Under the pieces are notes generated by a model. It searched no databases and was not told the origin of the DNA. It saw nothing but the letters and a program-made list of their open reading frames with translations. 10,947 nt of DNA from NCBI GenBank assembly GCA_020445045.1, contig JAGRHI010000206.1:14757-25703 (forward strand), written 5' to 3'. Below, one piece after another: positions 1 to 6,978 of the stretch. Every line of letters starts with the position of its first letter. Positions within the stretch are counted from its first letter, which is position 1. This DNA is from Candidatus Competibacteraceae bacterium (GTDB taxonomy: Bacteria > Pseudomonadota > Gammaproteobacteria > Competibacterales > Competibacteraceae). A program made the position numbers and the translations under genes.

Positions 1-686
1 GCGGCCCGGTCCACTTCCTCGTGGCTGTCCTGGGTGGTATAGCGGCCGGCGGTGTCCAGCAGCACCGCTTCGTCGGTGAACCACCAATCGCAGTTGCGGG
101 TGCCGCCCACCCCGCGCACCTTGCCGGCGCCCAGCGGGAAATGCAGGCCGGAATTGATCAGGGCCGTGGTCTTGCCGGAACCCGGTGGGCCGATGATGAT
201 GTACCAGGGCAACTGGTAGAGGTATTGGGTGCGACCGGTCTTGCCACCCAGCTTGGCCCGTTTGAGGACGGAGAGCGCCTCGTCCAAACCCTGCTTGAGC
301 GTGGAGATTTCCTCGGCCGAGGCGGCTTCCTCTTCCTTCTTTCTCTGACGCTCGCGGGCGGCCTGTTCGCTGTCGCCGGCCGCGCCCTGATCGGCCGCGC
401 CACCCGTGCCGCCCGTGCCGCCCGTGCCGATCCCGGCTTGCCCGGCCAGATCGGCCAGCATGTTGCGGTTTCGCTTCAGGGTGTCGATGTAGTAGAGAAG
501 CTGGTACAGGCCATACATGCCGCCGACGGTCATGATGGAGCCGATACGGCCCAGATCCGAGGCTAGCGGGGTTTGGCCGGCGACGGCGATCAAGGGACCC
601 AGATACCAGATCAGACCGGCGACGGCCAGGAAGCCGGTGATGCCGATGAACCAGCGGCTCTTGAAGACGTTCAGAATTTTGCTCAT
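1..686 (-). CDS. tssM: TssM (IcmF-like) T6SS inner-membrane protein, N-terminal part
   Basis: TssM spans the inner membrane and periplasm and, with TssL (and usually TssJ), forms the T6SS membrane complex. The ATG at 686-684 opens 228 codons, and the frame stays open to the left edge, so this is the N-terminal fifth or so of a protein that is normally above 1000 residues. Residues about 12-33 and 45-66 are hydrophobic and fit the two-helix N-terminal membrane hairpin. A Gly-Thr-Gly repeat (about 86-96) and a charged Arg/Lys/Glu stretch (about 106-126) form a linker. A cytoplasmic NTPase domain follows, with an intact Walker A motif GPPGSGKT (166-173) and a Walker B/switch-like segment VLLDTAGRY (208-216). 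Some TssM proteins have a degenerate Walker A; this one does not. The start lies 9 bases after the tssL stop, with AGG about 8 bases upstream, so the two are co-transcribed and probably translationally coupled. Identification is firm; only the missing C-terminus limits it. Confidence 0.95.
   Translation of the reverse strand, partial: MSKILNVFKSRWFIGITGFLAVAGLIWYLGPLIAVAGQTPLASDLGRIGSIMTVGGMYGLYQLLYYIDTLKRNRNMLADLAGQAGIGTGGTGGTGGAADQGAAGDSEQAARERQRKKEEEAASAEEISTLKQGLDEALSVLKRAKLGGKTGRTQYLYQLPWYIIIGPPGSGKTTALINSGLHFPLGAGKVRGVGGTRNCDWWFTDEAVLLDTAGRYTTQDSHEEVDRA
403..429 (-). repeat. 9-base tandem repeat in tssM linker
   Basis: The unit CCCGTGCCG (plus strand) is repeated three times. In tssM it encodes a Gly-Thr-Gly run (about residues 86-96) between the membrane hairpin and the NTPase domain, consistent with a flexible hinge of adjustable length. 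Confidence 0.75.
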
Positions 687-695
687 GGTCCCCGC

Positions 696-2060
696 CTAAT
701 TGACTCGCGCCAGCAAGATGATGTCGACGCGCCGGTTCAGCGCGCGGTTCTGCGGGGTATTGTTGGGCGCCACCGGTTCGGTGTCGGCGCGGCCTTCGCT
801 GATGAAGCGGCCGGGCTTATCGCTGACGGCGGCCAAGAGTTGGACCACGCTGTCGGCGCGGGCTTTGGACAGATGCCAGTTGGAAGGGAATTGCAGGGTA
901 TGGATCGGAACGCTGTCCGAATGGCCGGTGACCAGCACCCGGCCCTGGACGGTGTTGAGTTCCTTGCCGATCTGCGCCAGCAGCGGCAGAAAAGCCGGCT
1001 TGACGTTGGCGCTGCCCGAGGCGAACAGGCCGTCGCCGCGGATGCGGACCGTGGTCTTGTCGGCGTCCTCGATCACATCGACCAAGCCTTGCCGAATCTG
1101 GGGATCGAGAAAACTGCGCAGATCGCGCGATACTCGGTTGAGATCGTTGAGTACCTGCGGTTTTGGCGTCGCTGGCGCCGCCGTCGCGCCGTCGCGGCGG
1201 ACCATGGTCACGGTGTCCCCGCGGATGCCGCCGAGCGCGGTCAGCACCGGATCGGAAGCGCTATTCAGCAGCCAGTTGAACAGCGCGTAGGCGATCAGCA
1301 GCAGAGCCGCCGCCACCGCCGCCACCACCCATAGCGGCACGTAGCGGATCAGCGGGTTGTGCTGGTTGAGGACGCCGCGCCAGTGTGGGGACAGCTCCCG
1401 TTCGAATTCGCCGTGGGCGGTGCGAATGGCGTTGTAAGTGCGCTCCCGCTGTTCCTCCAGCCGACCGCGGCCGTTTTCCAGCAGCTTGTAGCGACCCTGG
1501 AGCCCGAAAGCCAGGCACAAGTACATCAGTTCCAGCAGGTGGAGGTGCTTGCGCGGGTCGGGAAGGATGGCGTCCAGTAGCTCGAAGAATTTTTCGCCAC
1601 CCCAGGCTTCGTTGTGAAACGTGATCAGCAGGCTGTTTTCGCTCCATTCGCTGGCCCGGCCCCAAGGCGTGTTCAGCACGACTTCATCCAGCGTGGTGCA
1701 GAGCACGTAGCGGGCCCGAAACACGGTCTTTTCGTGGACGCCGGCGTTGCGGGCGTTGACGGTAAACGCTTTCATCTCCTCGATCATGCGTCGCCGCAAG
1801 CGCTCGGGATCGGGATGCGAGTGGGTGTTCTTCAGGCGCATGATCAGGCTGAGCAGTGGCGCGGCGGCGGCTTCCAACGGATTGAGTCCGACGCCGGCCG
1901 ACACCGGGGCGGCGTCGGCCGGCGTCGGACCGGACGGGCGGGGCGGCGAGGGCGGTGGGGATGGCGAGGACGAGCCGGCGCGCCGCCCGCCCGGCGCCGG
2001 CCGAATGATGGTGCGGTCGCCTTCGTCCCCGTCGGCGGCAAACGGATCGTCGATAGTCAC
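696..2060 (-). CDS. tssL: TssL (DotU/ImpK family) with C-terminal OmpA-like peptidoglycan-binding domain
   Basis: TssL is the inner-membrane partner of TssM and docks the baseplate through its cytoplasmic domain. The 454-residue product has a low-complexity Pro/Ser/Arg N-terminus (about 20-55). A DotU-type helical domain follows (about 58-225), with characteristic stretches such as YVLCTTLDEVVLNTPWG and LELMYLCLAFGLQGRY. There is one transmembrane helix (about 241-266). The periplasmic C-terminus is OmpA/MotB-like (about 335-454), with VLVTGHSDSVP and the GRADTEPVAPN...NRALNRRVDI signature that binds diaminopimelate in peptidoglycan. This is the extended form of TssL, as in P. aeruginosa TssL1; short forms lack the anchor. 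The start codon is GTG at 2060-2058, 14 bases after the tssK stop. No strong ribosome-binding site is seen, which suggests coupling to tssK. The stop is TAG. Confidence 0.96.
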   Translation of the reverse strand: MTIDDPFAADGDEGDRTIIRPAPGGRRAGSSSPSPPPSPPRPSGPTPADAAPVSAGVGLNPLEAAAAPLLSLIMRLKNTHSHPDPERLRRRMIEEMKAFTVNARNAGVHEKTVFRARYVLCTTLDEVVLNTPWGRASEWSENSLLITFHNEAWGGEKFFELLDAILPDPRKHLHLLELMYLCLAFGLQGRYKLLENGRGRLEEQRERTYNAIRTAHGEFERELSPHWRGVLNQHNPLIRYVPLWVVAAVAAALLLIAYALFNWLLNSASDPVLTALGGIRGDTVTMVRRDGATAAPATPKPQVLNDLNRVSRDLRSFLDPQIRQGLVDVIEDADKTTVRIRGDGLFASGSANVKPAFLPLLAQIGKELNTVQGRVLVTGHSDSVPIHTLQFPSNWHLSKARADSVVQLLAAVSDKPGRFISEGRADTEPVAPNNTPQNRALNRRVDIILLARVN

Positions 2061-2074
2061 GGTTCGCTACTCGC

Positions 2075-3430
2075 TTACTCTTTGATGGCCCAGAAGACCA
2101 TTTCCAGTCCGGGGAATTCGCCGCCGACGAAAAATGCAAAGCCGCCCGAGTTGAGCAATTGCTTCCAAAATTCGCTGCTGCGATCGAGTCGGAAGTAGAT
2201 GAAGTCGGCTCGATAGGGAATTTCCCGCGGAGCCACCGGCAGGGCGCTGACGCCGATGCCGGGCAAGTGGTGGTTGATGAGTTTGGCGATCATCTCGACC
2301 GGGCCGATCTTGAGCTGGGGCGGGAAGCGGTTGCGCAGCAAATCGGTGGCCATGTCGGCGCGGATTGCCAGGATAAAGTTGGCTTTGGTCAGCAGCGGTT
2401 TTTCCCGGTCGGTGATGATTCCGACCCGGATGCCGTACTGCCGCTCTTCCAAGGGAATCTGGATTGCCGCGTCCACTTCCTCCAAACTGAGCGAGCGCCG
2501 CAGTTCTCGCATCAGAGGATCGAAAGTTTTCCGCAAATCGTCGTGATCGTAAGCGGGAAATGTCGGTGGCCGACGCTTGGCCTTGTCCGTGAAAGTGACC
2601 ATTTCGCCGGCTACCTGTAGGGCGATTTGGTAGAAGGTTTCCGGATGCAGGCCCTGCATGGTCGCCAAGTGAGCGAATAGCGGCTCGAAGCGGTTGACGA
2701 CCTGCAAGCGCAGGAATTGGGCGATATCCAGGCTGGCGCCGCGCGCCGTACCCGCACCCACCACGCGATCGGCCAGCGCATCGCCGCGCTGGTGCAGCAA
2801 TCCGAGCACTTCGGTGACGAAACCGTTGAGCGCTGGTACGCCTCGACAATCCAGGCAGGGAGGCAGGTATTGTTCGTCCAGCACCACTTTTTGGTCGGGC
2901 CGCTTTTCGAGTATGCGGGCGATGCCGATGCAGGTGTGCTCGCTGGAGTCGCGGGTGTCGAGGAACAGCCGTAGCCGGCGCTCGCCGGTTTCGACGAAGG
3001 CGCTGTTGTTGGCGGTGTCGACGTTGTTGTCCCGCACCTCGCGGGCCACGGCCCGGTAGCGGGCGGCGGTGTCTTGTTGCTGCTCGCCGCGTTCCACATC
3101 GGCCATGCCGGTCCGCCGCAGCGGCAGGGCCAGCATGACCCGAGTGTCGCGCACGTCGGCATCGATCATCAGCGGCGCGGGTGGCGGATCGTGGTCGGGA
3201 ATGCTGAACGGCGTGCCGTCGGGTAGCAAGCCGGAGGCGGTGGTAATGGCGATTTTGCCCAGGGCCAGCGCCTCCCGATCCAGGGCCAGTTCGGCGATAC
3301 CCCAGTCGTAGGGGCGCAGAGGGTGGCAGGATTGCCGGACCAGGGCTTCGAAATAGCGGTCTTGTTGTTGGAAGTGCTGGGGGCGTAGGAACATTCCCTC
3401 GGACCACACAACCTTACTGTACCAACTCAT
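2075..3430 (-). CDS. tssK: TssK T6SS baseplate adaptor
   Basis: TssK is a trimeric cytoplasmic protein that joins the TssE/F/G baseplate wedge to the TssL-TssM membrane complex. Its fold is related to phage receptor-binding proteins. The 451-residue product matches the usual family length of about 445. It begins with the near-invariant TssK N-terminus MSWYSKVVWSEGMFLRPQHF, with FQQQDRYFEALV just after. The N-terminal shoulder region covers roughly residues 1-175, a helical neck follows (about 180-310), and the C-terminal head ends in FWKQLLNSGGFAFFVGG and FWAIKE. The ATG at 3430-3428 is certain because the family N-terminus starts there, although its ribosome-binding site is weak. It sits between tagH (111-base gap, where tssJ would be expected) and tssL (14-base gap). 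No truncation or frameshift is visible. Confidence 0.97.
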   Translation of the reverse strand: MSWYSKVVWSEGMFLRPQHFQQQDRYFEALVRQSCHPLRPYDWGIAELALDREALALGKIAITTASGLLPDGTPFSIPDHDPPPAPLMIDADVRDTRVMLALPLRRTGMADVERGEQQQDTAARYRAVAREVRDNNVDTANNSAFVETGERRLRLFLDTRDSSEHTCIGIARILEKRPDQKVVLDEQYLPPCLDCRGVPALNGFVTEVLGLLHQRGDALADRVVGAGTARGASLDIAQFLRLQVVNRFEPLFAHLATMQGLHPETFYQIALQVAGEMVTFTDKAKRRPPTFPAYDHDDLRKTFDPLMRELRRSLSLEEVDAAIQIPLEERQYGIRVGIITDREKPLLTKANFILAIRADMATDLLRNRFPPQLKIGPVEMIAKLINHHLPGIGVSALPVAPREIPYRADFIYFRLDRSSEFWKQLLNSGGFAFFVGGEFPGLEMVFWAIKE

Positions 3431-3541
3431 GGCGGAATCGCTCGTTGTATCGTTTCGTTAAGAGTGGGGGTCGCCGTTTTTTCTAAAGCCTAGCATTCAA
3501 ACCGCGCAACGACAGCGGCGCTCGGATCGGGAACGTGAAGA
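3431..3541. other. Non-coding gap between tagH and tssK
   Basis: This 111-base gap in the leftward operon holds no credible gene, promoter or terminator that I can see. It is far too short for a tssJ lipoprotein gene (typically 150 or more codons), and no lipobox-bearing frame is present. It occupies the position where tssJ sits in P. aeruginosa HSI-I. Confidence 0.6.
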
Positions 3542-5158
3542 TCAGCGTTCGCCCAACCGTTCTTCGTAGGCACGGGCGAATTCGTCGCCAAACAGTTCGT
3601 TGAAGTCGTCCTCGGCCTCCCGGGCGATGGTCTGGTATTCGGTGGTGAACAGGTCCCAATATTTGGCCTTGCGGTTGCCCGGCCAGATGTTGTCGAGCAC
3701 GCTCTGTTCGAGCCGGGTTTCCAGGTTGCCCGGATCGAACCGTTCGAGCAGGCGAATCAGGGCCGCCTGAATCCCGGCCATGACCGCCAGTTGGTGCGCC
3801 TTGATGTCGTTGAAGCCCTCTCGCACCGCCTGCACGGGCGACATGTAGGCATCTTTCTGCCGGACCAGCAACAGGGTCATGACCTGTTCGGGGCTGAGCG
3901 GCGGTTGGCCCGGCGAGGTCTTGAGGGGGTTGTTTTCGACGGGACCGATGGTGGTGCGATGCAGGCGGAACTCGCCCTTGACATCGCCACGGGCCAGCAG
4001 AACTTCCACCAGGCCCTGCACGGTTTCGCGGAAGATCTCGCCCAGGGTGCGCATGCACTCGGGCAGTTGTTCGGCCGTCAGTTTCAGGTGCGGCAGGCCA
4101 GCGCCCTCCAGAAAGGCCCGCATCAGGACATCGGTATCCGGCCTGGCCGGTTGAGCCGGTTGAGCCGGTTGAGCGGCGGGGCGAGGTTCGGGCGGCGCCG
4201 GCCGCGCGGGGGGTGGCGCTGGCGGTGGCGTGGGTATTTCCGGGACAAGTCGGCGGGGTTCGGCGGGTGGTGGCGCGCTCGGTGGTGGTGGCGCGGGTTG
4301 GGCGGCGGGGGAGGGCGCCGACCACCAGTCCTCCGGGATCAGCGGCTCGGCGCTTTCCCCCGGACGCTCGCTAGTCACCAGCGGTATTTCTGGCGGCGCT
4401 TCCGATGGCGGTTCAAGAATATCGGGAAACGGTTGGGCCGGGGGCTCCAGCTCGGACCGCGCCGCGGATGGTTCGTGCGTTGGCGCCAGTCCGGGTTCGA
4501 ACGGTGGGGGTGTCATTTCCGGGATTGGCGGCGCGGCGCCGGGCGGCGCCAGTGGCGTTTCGGGGATCAGCGCCGGCGGTTCGAAGGATGCCCGTTCCGG
4601 TTCCATCAAATCGGAAGGCGGCTCGGTGACCACCGCCTCCTTGCCCGGTTTTCCCGGCGCCTGACGCAGGCCCAGGCCGTCCCTGCCCTCGGCCATGAGG
4701 TCGCCGAAGGAGGGTGTGATCATGCTGTCGGGACCGCCGCCCAATGCCGCGGTGCCGGAGGCGGGCATCAGGTCCGAAATCGGCACGGCCTCGGTGATCG
4801 GCCCTTCCGGTTGGATCGCCACGGGTTCGGCGGTTTCGGAGAGTAAGGCGACCGCGATCTCGTACTCGCCCAGCACGAAATGGTCGCCGTCCTTCAGCCT
4901 GACCATCTGGTTGCGGCCGATGCGCTGTTCGGAGTCGTTGAGATAGACGCCGTTGGTGCTGGTGTCGGTCAGAAAATAACCGCCATCCTGATAGTGGAGG
5001 GTGCAATGCCGCCCGGACAGGATGCGTTCCGGGTCTTGCAGGACCCAGTCGCTTTGCGTCGCCCGGCCGATGCTGATCGACCCGCGGTCGAGCGTTTTGG
5101 TGGTTTCCTGACCGGGAGAGAGCCGCTGAAAGCTAGTGATGGTCAATCGCAGGGGCAT
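3542..5158 (-). CDS. tagH: TagH/Fha1-type FHA-domain T6SS protein
   Basis: This is a cytoplasmic forkhead-associated protein of the T6SS Fha1/TagH (ImpI) family. In P. aeruginosa the relative Fha1 is phosphorylated by the kinase PpkA and promotes apparatus assembly. From the start chosen here it has 538 residues. The FHA domain (about 1-108) carries the phosphothreonine-binding signature: GR at 31-32, SGRH at 48-51 and TSTNG at 66-70. Residues about 110-340 are a very Pro/Ala/Glu-rich, probably disordered linker with QPA repeats. The C-terminal domain (about 341-538) is the TagH-type helical domain (LMRAFLEGAG, SPVQAVREGFNDIKAHQ, KYWDLFTTEYQTIA). The frame also opens at an ATG at 5236, but the start at 5158 is preferred. 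The family begins with MPLRLTIT and the FHA fold starts there, GGAA lies about 8 bases upstream of it, and the upstream ATG has no ribosome-binding site. The stop is TGA. It is the first gene of the leftward operon. Confidence 0.93.
   Translation of the reverse strand: MPLRLTITSFQRLSPGQETTKTLDRGSISIGRATQSDWVLQDPERILSGRHCTLHYQDGGYFLTDTSTNGVYLNDSEQRIGRNQMVRLKDGDHFVLGEYEIAVALLSETAEPVAIQPEGPITEAVPISDLMPASGTAALGGGPDSMITPSFGDLMAEGRDGLGLRQAPGKPGKEAVVTEPPSDLMEPERASFEPPALIPETPLAPPGAAPPIPEMTPPPFEPGLAPTHEPSAARSELEPPAQPFPDILEPPSEAPPEIPLVTSERPGESAEPLIPEDWWSAPSPAAQPAPPPPSAPPPAEPRRLVPEIPTPPPAPPPARPAPPEPRPAAQPAQPAQPARPDTDVLMRAFLEGAGLPHLKLTAEQLPECMRTLGEIFRETVQGLVEVLLARGDVKGEFRLHRTTIGPVENNPLKTSPGQPPLSPEQVMTLLLVRQKDAYMSPVQAVREGFNDIKAHQLAVMAGIQAALIRLLERFDPGNLETRLEQSVLDNIWPGNRKAKYWDLFTTEYQTIAREAEDDFNELFGDEFARAYEERLGER
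4146..4172 (-). repeat. 9-base tandem repeat in tagH linker
   Basis: The unit GCCGGTTGA (plus strand) occurs three times head to tail. In tagH it encodes a Gln-Pro-Ala repeat within the disordered proline-rich linker. Being a multiple of three, copy-number change would not break the frame. Confidence 0.8.
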
Positions 5159-5322
5159 AACGCAATTTCCGTTGGCAGGGAGGTCCGCTTGTGGGGCATT
5201 TGGGCGGAGTTCATCAAACCAATCGCATAAGCTCATTAGATTTCAGTCTATACCGCCCAGGGTAATCGCGCCAAGCAGGGCTATACTTGAAAATCGACAA
5301 TCGATGAAGAGGCGCACGACCG
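5159..5322. promoter_or_regulatory. Divergent intergenic region between tagH and tssA
   Basis: These 164 bases separate the two divergent operons and must hold both start signals unless transcription comes from elsewhere. Leftward, TTGGCG (complement of 5269-5274) and TATAGA (complement of 5247-5252) are 16 bases apart and make a plausible sigma-70 promoter, leaving a leader of about 80 bases before tagH. Rightward, TATACT (5282-5287) is a good -10 box without a convincing -35. I found no GG-N10-GC sigma-54 element on either strand. Confidence 0.4.
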
Positions 5323-6387
5323 ATGAGTGTGATCGAAATCGAAGCATTGCTGAGTGATGTCACCGCCGATACGCCGTGTGGCGAGGACCTCGAATACGAT
5401 CCCTTATTCGCCGAGATGGAAAAACTGGCGCAGGAAACGCCCGAGCGTCAGTACGGCGACACCATTATTCCGGCCGAGCCGCCCGATTGGCGCGGCGTCA
5501 AGACAGCCGCCCTGAGTCTGCTGGAGCGTACCCGGGACCTGCGGGTAGCGGTCTACTTGGCCCGAGCTTTGTTACAGAGTGACGGTTTTCCGGGTTTCGC
5601 CGAGGGTCTGGCCTTGGTGGAGGGTCTGATCGAGCGTTACTGGGACGGCGTTTATCCACTACTCGACCCGGACGACGACAACGATCCGACCTTACGGATC
5701 AACACCATCGTGGCACTGTGCGATTCGGAAACCACCCTGCGCGACCTGCGGGAGACGCCGCTGGTTACCTCCCGCGCCATAGGACGGTTCAGTCTGCGCG
5801 ATGTTCAGGTCGCCACGGGTGTGCTGACGCCAGTGGTGGATGATGACGAAGAGCTGCCGACCCAGAGCCGGCTCGACGCCGCGTTCCAGGATGCCGAGCT
5901 GGAGGTGTTGCAGGCCACCACCGAAGCGGTCGCCGATGCCCGCGACCGGGTCGAACGGATCGAAGCCGCGCTGACCGATCTGGTCGGGGTGACTCAGGCG
6001 CCGGACATGAGCGATCTGACCGGAGTTCTGAAGGAGATCCGGCAGGTGTTGACGGAACAACTGCAGCGGCGCGGCGTGAGTTCGGCCGACGAGACCGAGG
6101 GGCAGGCCGAGTCGGAGGAAGGCGCGACATCTGGCGCGGCGGCGGGGCAGCGCTTGGTGGTGGGCGATATCGCCAGCCGCGAAGACGTGATTCGCATGTT
6201 GGATAAGATTTGCGACTACTTCTCTCGCTACGAACCCTCCAGCCCCGTACCCTTTTTGCTAAAACGTGCTAAGAATTTAGTCACGAAGGACTTCATGGAG
6301 ATCATGCTCGATCTTGCACCGGGAGGGACCGAGCAGGCGAACCTGATTTTCGGCTTGCAGAGCGAAAGTTCCAGCGAATACGGCTGA
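5323..6387 (+). CDS. tssA: TssA (ImpA family) T6SS cap/assembly protein
   Basis: TssA proteins guide baseplate priming and coordinate polymerisation of the Hcp tube and TssBC sheath. The 354-residue product has the ImpA N-terminal domain (about 10-150). It contains TPCGEDLEYDPLF (17-29), PPDWRGVKTAALSLLERTRDLRVAV (about 53-77) and ERYWDGVYPLLDPDDDNDPTLR (104-125), all strongly conserved in the family. A variable middle with an acidic/Ala-Gly linker (about 245-275) follows. A short C-terminal region (SREDVIRMLDKICDYFSRY, PVPFLLKRAKNLV) is of the short TssA1 type, not the long VasJ type. The closest resemblance I recognise is P. aeruginosa TssA1, which is of similar length. GAAGAGG at 5306-5312 lies 10 bases before the ATG. 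It is the first gene of the rightward operon, divergent from tagH, with tssB 66 bases downstream. Confidence 0.95.
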   Translation: MSVIEIEALLSDVTADTPCGEDLEYDPLFAEMEKLAQETPERQYGDTIIPAEPPDWRGVKTAALSLLERTRDLRVAVYLARALLQSDGFPGFAEGLALVEGLIERYWDGVYPLLDPDDDNDPTLRINTIVALCDSETTLRDLRETPLVTSRAIGRFSLRDVQVATGVLTPVVDDDEELPTQSRLDAAFQDAELEVLQATTEAVADARDRVERIEAALTDLVGVTQAPDMSDLTGVLKEIRQVLTEQLQRRGVSSADETEGQAESEEGATSGAAAGQRLVVGDIASREDVIRMLDKICDYFSRYEPSSPVPFLLKRAKNLVTKDFMEIMLDLAPGGTEQANLIFGLQSESSSEYG

Positions 6388-6453
6388 TGGGCCGAATCGC
6401 CGGATAAGGTAACAGATCACCCGCTTCCGAATTTCTAGAGAGGTAATTTTCCG

Positions 6454-6972
6454 ATGGCGATGAGCAGCCAGAAATTTATCGCCCGTAACCGGGCGCCGCG
6501 CGTACAGATCGAGTACGACGTTGAGGTGTACGGCTCGCAGAAAAAGGTGCAACTGCCGTTCGTGATGGGCGTGATGGCCGACCTGTCCGGTAAACCGGTC
6601 GATCCACTGGCGCCAGTGGCCGAGCGCAAGTTCCTCGATATCGACGTGGACAATTTCGATAACCGCATGAAAGCCATGAAGCCGAGGGTGGCGTTCCGGG
6701 TTCCCAATTCGCTCACTGGCGAAGGGGAGCTCAGCCTGGATATCACCTTCGAAAGCATGGACGATTTCTCCCCGGCCGCCGTGGCGCGCAAGGTCGATGC
6801 CCTCAACCAGTTGCTGCAGGCGCGCCAGCAACTCACCAACCTGATGACCTACATGGACGGCAAGACCGGCGCCGAGGATTTGATCGCCAAGGTGCTGAAC
6901 GATCCGACCCTGCTGCAAGCCCTGGCGTCCGCCCCCAAACCCGAGGGCGAAGCGCCCGCCGCCGAGGAGTGA
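6454..6972 (+). CDS. tssB: TssB small sheath subunit
   Basis: TssB (VipA/HsiB) pairs with TssC to form the contractile sheath that drives the Hcp tube out of the cell. The 172-residue product is the normal length. SSQKFIARNRAPRVQIEYDV (4-23), KKVQLPFVMGVMADLSGKP (30-48), LDIDVDNFDNRMKAMKPRV (61-79) and ITFESMDDFSPAAVARKVD (97-115) are typical family blocks. They closely resemble P. aeruginosa HsiB1, and so does the C-terminal DPTLLQALASAPKP. The first ATG is chosen because AGAGAGG at 6437-6443 lies 10 bases upstream; a second ATG two codons later is less well placed. It follows tssA by 66 bases and precedes tssC by 6 bases, fitting tight co-expression of the two sheath subunits. No defects are seen. 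Confidence 0.97.
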   Translation: MAMSSQKFIARNRAPRVQIEYDVEVYGSQKKVQLPFVMGVMADLSGKPVDPLAPVAERKFLDIDVDNFDNRMKAMKPRVAFRVPNSLTGEGELSLDITFESMDDFSPAAVARKVDALNQLLQARQQLTNLMTYMDGKTGAEDLIAKVLNDPTLLQALASAPKPEGEAPAAEE

Positions 6973-6978
6973 TGAACC

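Noticed and set aside
573..1334. 253-codon plus-strand frame opposite tssL
   Set aside because: Antisense shadow of the conserved OmpA-like and membrane regions of tssL.
2067..3407. 446-codon minus-strand frame overlapping tssK in another frame
   Set aside because: Very Arg/Pro/Ala-rich out-of-frame translation of tssK; tssK itself matches its family from first to last residue.
3791..4846. 351-codon plus-strand frame opposite tagH
   Set aside because: Its Gly/Arg/Trp-rich, repetitive product is the antisense of the proline-rich linker of tagH; no family or start signal.
5172..5200. Possible sigma-54 element (TGGCAGG... and TGGGGCATTTGGGC) in the divergent region
   Set aside because: The GG and GC doublets are not 10 bases apart in either case, and that spacing is essentially invariant.
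5159..5236. N-terminal extension of tagH from the ATG at 5236
   Set aside because: It has no ribosome-binding site and no family similarity. The family N-terminus and a usable GGAA ribosome-binding site support the ATG at 5158.
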